A DNA stretch of 64,000 nucleotides, taken from GCA-2683825 sp965662355 (GTDB taxonomy: Bacteria > Planctomycetota > UBA1135 > GCA-002686595). A program made the translations under genes and the position numbers. The stretch covers positions 131,759 to 195,758 of the forward strand of contig CBFIHP010000011.1 in assembly GCA_965662355.1 (NCBI GenBank), in the 5' to 3' direction. Of this stretch, positions 62,109 through 64,000 are shown one piece after another (the stretch's first letter is position 1; each line of letters starts with the position of its first letter). Under the pieces are notes generated by a model, which made no database searches, was not told the origin of the DNA, and saw only the letters and a list, made by a program, of their open reading frames with translations.

Positions 62109-62435
62109 CTACTCCCTTGCCCGTTCTTTCGGTGGTCCACTACTGCCCTTTGGTCTACGTGCCGGTTTCGCCACATCGAGCTCGTCCACGACCCCCACCA
62201 CCGCCGTCTGGAACCCGATGTCCTGGCCACGGCCGATGGCGTGGCGTGCCGCGCGACCGAACACCACCAACACCTTCTCGCCGACGTCGGCTCCGATAGG
62301 ATCGACGGCTACGATCGGCTCCGCCGATTCCGATCCGTCCGAGAGCCAGGGACGGATCATCAGGAAGCGCAAGCCCTCGAGGCTTTGCTCTTTCTGGGTC
62401 GACCACACCTTGCCGATCACGGTTCCAACCAGCAT
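62109..62435 (-). CDS. BMC-P shell pentamer protein (EutN/CcmL family), first paralogue
   Basis: 108 residues from ATG beginning MLVGTVIGKVW, overlapping the upstream gene stop by one base. Family signatures: MxxGxVIGxVWxTxK at the start, LRFLMIRP, the conserved VAVDPIGADVGEKVLVVFGRAARHAIG and AVVGVVDEL. Such proteins form pentamers that close the vertices of the icosahedral shell. A basic, Pro-rich C-terminal tail (KPARRPKGSSGPPKER) extends beyond the usual end. A longer open frame is a shadow. Confidence 0.93.
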   Translation of the reverse strand: MLVGTVIGKVWSTQKEQSLEGLRFLMIRPWLSDGSESAEPIVAVDPIGADVGEKVLVVFGRAARHAIGRGQDIGFQTAVVGVVDELDVAKPARRPKGSSGPPKERARE

Positions 62436-62743
62436 CAGGCGAACTCCCCCCAGCTGCTGGGAGCGCCGGGCGCTTCCACGTCGTCCACGATGCCCACGAT
62501 CGCCGCTTCGAAGGCGTAGTCGCCATCCCCACCAAAAGCCACGCGGGCGGCCTTGCCGAAGGCCACGATAACTCGCTCGCCGACATCCGCGCCGAGGGGA
62601 TCGGCGGCGACGACGGGCGTTACCTTCGGCGCGGGGCGTTCCTTGCCAGCGTCGAGGGGCTCGATCACGAGCAGGCGCTTGCCGCCCAGGTCGTCGACCT
62701 TCTTCGTGGCCCAAACCTCTCCGATGACGCGTCCGATAAACAT
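62435..62743 (-). CDS. BMC-P shell pentamer protein (EutN/CcmL family), second paralogue
   Basis: 102 residues from ATG beginning MFIGRVIGEVW. It has the same series as its neighbour: GRVIGEVWATKK, KRLLVIEPLD, VAADPLGADVGERVIVAFGKAARVAFG and IVGIVDDV. Its tail is short and acidic/neutral (EAPGAPSSWGEFA), unlike the basic tail of the other paralogue. It starts at the last base of the upstream BMC-T stop and overlaps the next gene by one base, so the three are tightly coupled. Confidence 0.94.
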   Translation of the reverse strand: MFIGRVIGEVWATKKVDDLGGKRLLVIEPLDAGKERPAPKVTPVVAADPLGADVGERVIVAFGKAARVAFGGDGDYAFEAAIVGIVDDVEAPGAPSSWGEFA

Positions 62744-63387
62744 CAGTCGAGCCCCTCGTTCGCGCGGCCTTTGACATCCTGAAGAGCGTTGTGCACCGCC
62801 TTGAGAGCCTCGTCGATCGAGGCGTCGTCACCGGCGAGCCGCAGGCGACCGACCGCACCGTTGTTGCCCAGCCCCACGATGCGAATCGAGGCGTGCTTCT
62901 CCGCCTCGTTGGCCGCGAGCAGGGTCCAGATCGCTGGGTTCACCTCGAGCGTGTAGAGCGTTTCCCCACCGAGTACGAGCATGCCCGCGCGCGTGCGGTT
63001 GATCATCATCGCCTGGTGATCGTCGATCTGACGAATTACCTCGTCCGTCAGAAGATGCGGAAGGAGTCCGTCCTCCTCGCGCACACCGGCGGAGCGCAGC
63101 ATCTGCCGCCCGGCCTCGCGCACCTGCCCCTGATCCGGTCCATGCACCTCGAGGGTTCCATAAGAGCGCTCCGTGATCAAAGCTCCAGGCTTCACGTCGC
63201 AACTCTTCAGCGCGACATCCATCAAACGATTGATGATGATGCCCGGTTGCACCTCGAGCCAGAAGGCACTCTCTCCCGCGACGGGAAAGAAACCGTCCGA
63301 ATTCGCGGCGATCGTCGCAGCGAACTGCGGTTGCATGGCGTCGATCACGAGCGCGCCACGCAACTGGAGCGTTTGGGCTTTCAGCAC
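62743..63387 (-). CDS. BMC-T shell protein, double-stacking type
   Basis: 214 residues from a GTG start (MLKAQTLQLRG). Two circularly permuted BMC domains: VIDAMQPQFAATIAANSDGFFPVAGESAFWLEVQPGIIINRLMDVALK and then HQAMMINRTRAGMLVLGGETLYTLEVNPAIWTLLAANEAEKHASIRIVGLGNNGAVGRLRLAGDDASIDEALKA. The MQPQ, PGIIINR, SYGTLEVHGPDQG and AANEAEK motifs closely follow the Haliangium ochraceum BMC-T2/T3 proteins, whose trimers stack face to face and can gate a large pore. The second BMC half ends with VHNALQDVKGRANE. Confidence 0.93.
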   Translation of the reverse strand: MLKAQTLQLRGALVIDAMQPQFAATIAANSDGFFPVAGESAFWLEVQPGIIINRLMDVALKSCDVKPGALITERSYGTLEVHGPDQGQVREAGRQMLRSAGVREEDGLLPHLLTDEVIRQIDDHQAMMINRTRAGMLVLGGETLYTLEVNPAIWTLLAANEAEKHASIRIVGLGNNGAVGRLRLAGDDASIDEALKAVHNALQDVKGRANEGLD

Positions 63388-63411
63388 GAGGGTTCGGTTC
63401 CGTTGTTCGCG

Positions 63412-63708
63412 CTAGGAGGGCAGATCCGGGAGGAAACCCTCCAGGTCGATCGCGGGGCGCGGAATCACGTGCACGGATAGCAGCTCGCCCACGCGACGCG
63501 CGGCCGCTGCGCCGGCATCGGTGGCGGCTTTCACCGCACCGACCTCGCCACGGATCATGACCGTGACGAGACCTCCGCCCGAGATCTCCTTTCCGAGCAA
63601 GGTGACCTTCGCCGCCTTGCACATGGCATCCGCCGCCTCGACGGCGCCGACCATGCCTTTCGTTTCGATCAACCCAAGGGCGATCAGGTTCTCATCGAGC
63701 TCGGCCAT
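63412..63708 (-). CDS. BMC-H shell hexamer protein
   Basis: 98 residues from ATG beginning MAELDENL. Single BMC domain: ALGLIETKGMVGAVEAADAMCKAAKVTLLG, pore loop KEISGGGLVTVMIRGEVGAVKAATDAG and SVHVIPRPA. It would form the hexamers that make up most of the shell facet; the pore is lined by the SGGG turn. It is the first shell gene of this strand after the partial gene at the window edge and lies 24 bases before the BMC-T gene. Confidence 0.95.
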   Translation of the reverse strand: MAELDENLIALGLIETKGMVGAVEAADAMCKAAKVTLLGKEISGGGLVTVMIRGEVGAVKAATDAGAAAARRVGELLSVHVIPRPAIDLEGFLPDLPS

Positions 63709-63775
63709 TCGAATATCTTCCTTTTGCTTCGTTCGCGTGCAGCGAATCGTTCAGGTCTCGGAGGGATGGATGGGT

Positions 63776-64000
63776 TCAGGCCTTGCAGGCGCCGCTCAAG
63801 GTGTCGGAGTGCGGGCACCCCTGGCACGGGCCGAGGGGGCAACCGGATCCGGCATGGGCGAGGATGCCCTCGATCTCCGCGGGCGCGAGGGCCATGCCGA
63901 CGTAGTGGGAGGAGGGAGGCGTGCCCAGGGGAACGCCCGAGGCGGTGTTGGAATCGATGCTCGCCGCGGAAATGGCGGCGGACGCAGGTCCGGGCTTCGA
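63776..64000 (-). CDS. C-terminal part of a BMC-operon protein (start beyond window)
   Basis: The leftward frame is open from the window edge to a TGA at 63776-63778, 67 bases before the BMC-H start, giving 74 visible residues. They are Ala/Ser/Pro/Gly-rich at first (linker-like), then form a short amphipathic helix (LAPAEIEGILAHAG) and end with a tail of six cysteines within 24 residues (CPLGPCQGCPH... GACKA). A linker plus short helix is the usual shape of an encapsulation peptide, and the Cys pattern suggests metal or Fe-S binding. The family cannot be told from this piece. Confidence 0.55.
   Translation of the reverse strand, partial: SKPGPASAAISAASIDSNTASGVPLGTPPSSHYVGMALAPAEIEGILAHAGSGCPLGPCQGCPHSDTLSGACKA

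Noticed and set aside
59628..63708. Reading the shell cluster as a typical planctomycete PVM (fucose/rhamnose) compartment
   Set aside because: PVM clusters as I know them have aldolase/aldehyde dehydrogenase genes and no BMC-T; here both BMC-T types and DUF711 are present.

Overview
The window is GC-rich, gene-dense bacterial DNA. Its content points to a planctomycete-like bacterium: large secreted proteins with FG-GAP repeats, PKD or EF-hand (dockerin-like) modules, a shared C-terminal module on several exported proteins, a Hanks-type kinase with the HRDLKPANIMVG/DWGLA motifs followed by a TPR-rich region, a sulfatase-fold lipoprotein, many lipoproteins and frequent GTG/TTG starts. No rRNA, CRISPR array, insertion sequence or prophage was recognised. 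The taxonomic assignment is an inference from protein style, not from a marker gene alignment.

Layout. 1-3.8 kb: secreted proteins (a cut-off fragment, a reprolysin-like metalloprotease, a PKD-esterase). 3.9-13 kb: mostly housekeeping and small enzymes (M18 aminopeptidase, SDR oxidoreductase, DUF2270 membrane protein, 7Fe ferredoxin, alkyltransferase-like protein, RNB exoribonuclease), ending in a lipoprotein with an alpha/beta-hydrolase fold that has lost its catalytic Ser and His, translationally coupled to a small barrel-like protein. 13-16.8 kb: a 2OG-Fe(II) oxygenase and a sulfatase-fold lipoprotein. 16.8-23.7 kb: TldE, a Tat-lipoprotein TldD and a membrane-anchored coiled-coil protein with a histone-H1-like tail; divergently, a degenerate GGDEF/coiled-coil protein followed by a MamK-like actin. 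23.7-32.4 kb: Ser/Thr kinase, FG-GAP protein, a secreted protein with a lectin-like C-terminus, and a GH71/GH99-like secreted hydrolase. 32.4-43.3 kb: FkbM methyltransferase, TetR regulator with a clear promoter/operator, beta-lactamase-family hydrolase, Tdp2-like phosphodiesterase, tRNA-Leu(UAA), a UbiB/ABC1 kinase, DUF3050 and two truncated globins, and a secreted propeller-like protein. 43.4-52.4 kb: gene remnant, secretin, small secreted protein, pnp and rpsO, two lipoproteins. 52.7-57.9 kb: two coupled TPR proteins and an MFS transporter.

58.0-64.0 kb is the most interesting part. A leftward gene cluster encodes a bacterial microcompartment (BMC) shell: one hexamer protein, one BMC-T of the double-stacking type, two pentamer (EutN/CcmL) proteins and one BMC-T of the single-layer type. 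These are followed by an ACT-domain protein and a DUF711/UPF0210 (PFL-like) protein, and then an HD-GYP response regulator. The two BMC-T types recall the shell of Haliangium ochraceum rather than the planctomycete fucose/rhamnose (PVM) compartments. The ACT protein carries an N-terminal segment like that of the BMC-associated proteins EutQ and EutT, which ties the uncharacterised DUF711/ACT pair to the compartment. No classic signature enzyme (aldehyde dehydrogenase, phosphotransacylase, diol dehydratase, aldolase) is visible; the operon continues past the right edge, so the substrate cannot be read from this window.

Start sites were moved from the longest open frame wherever a signal peptide, ribosome binding site or known family length favoured an internal start. 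All homology statements come from recognising motifs by eye.
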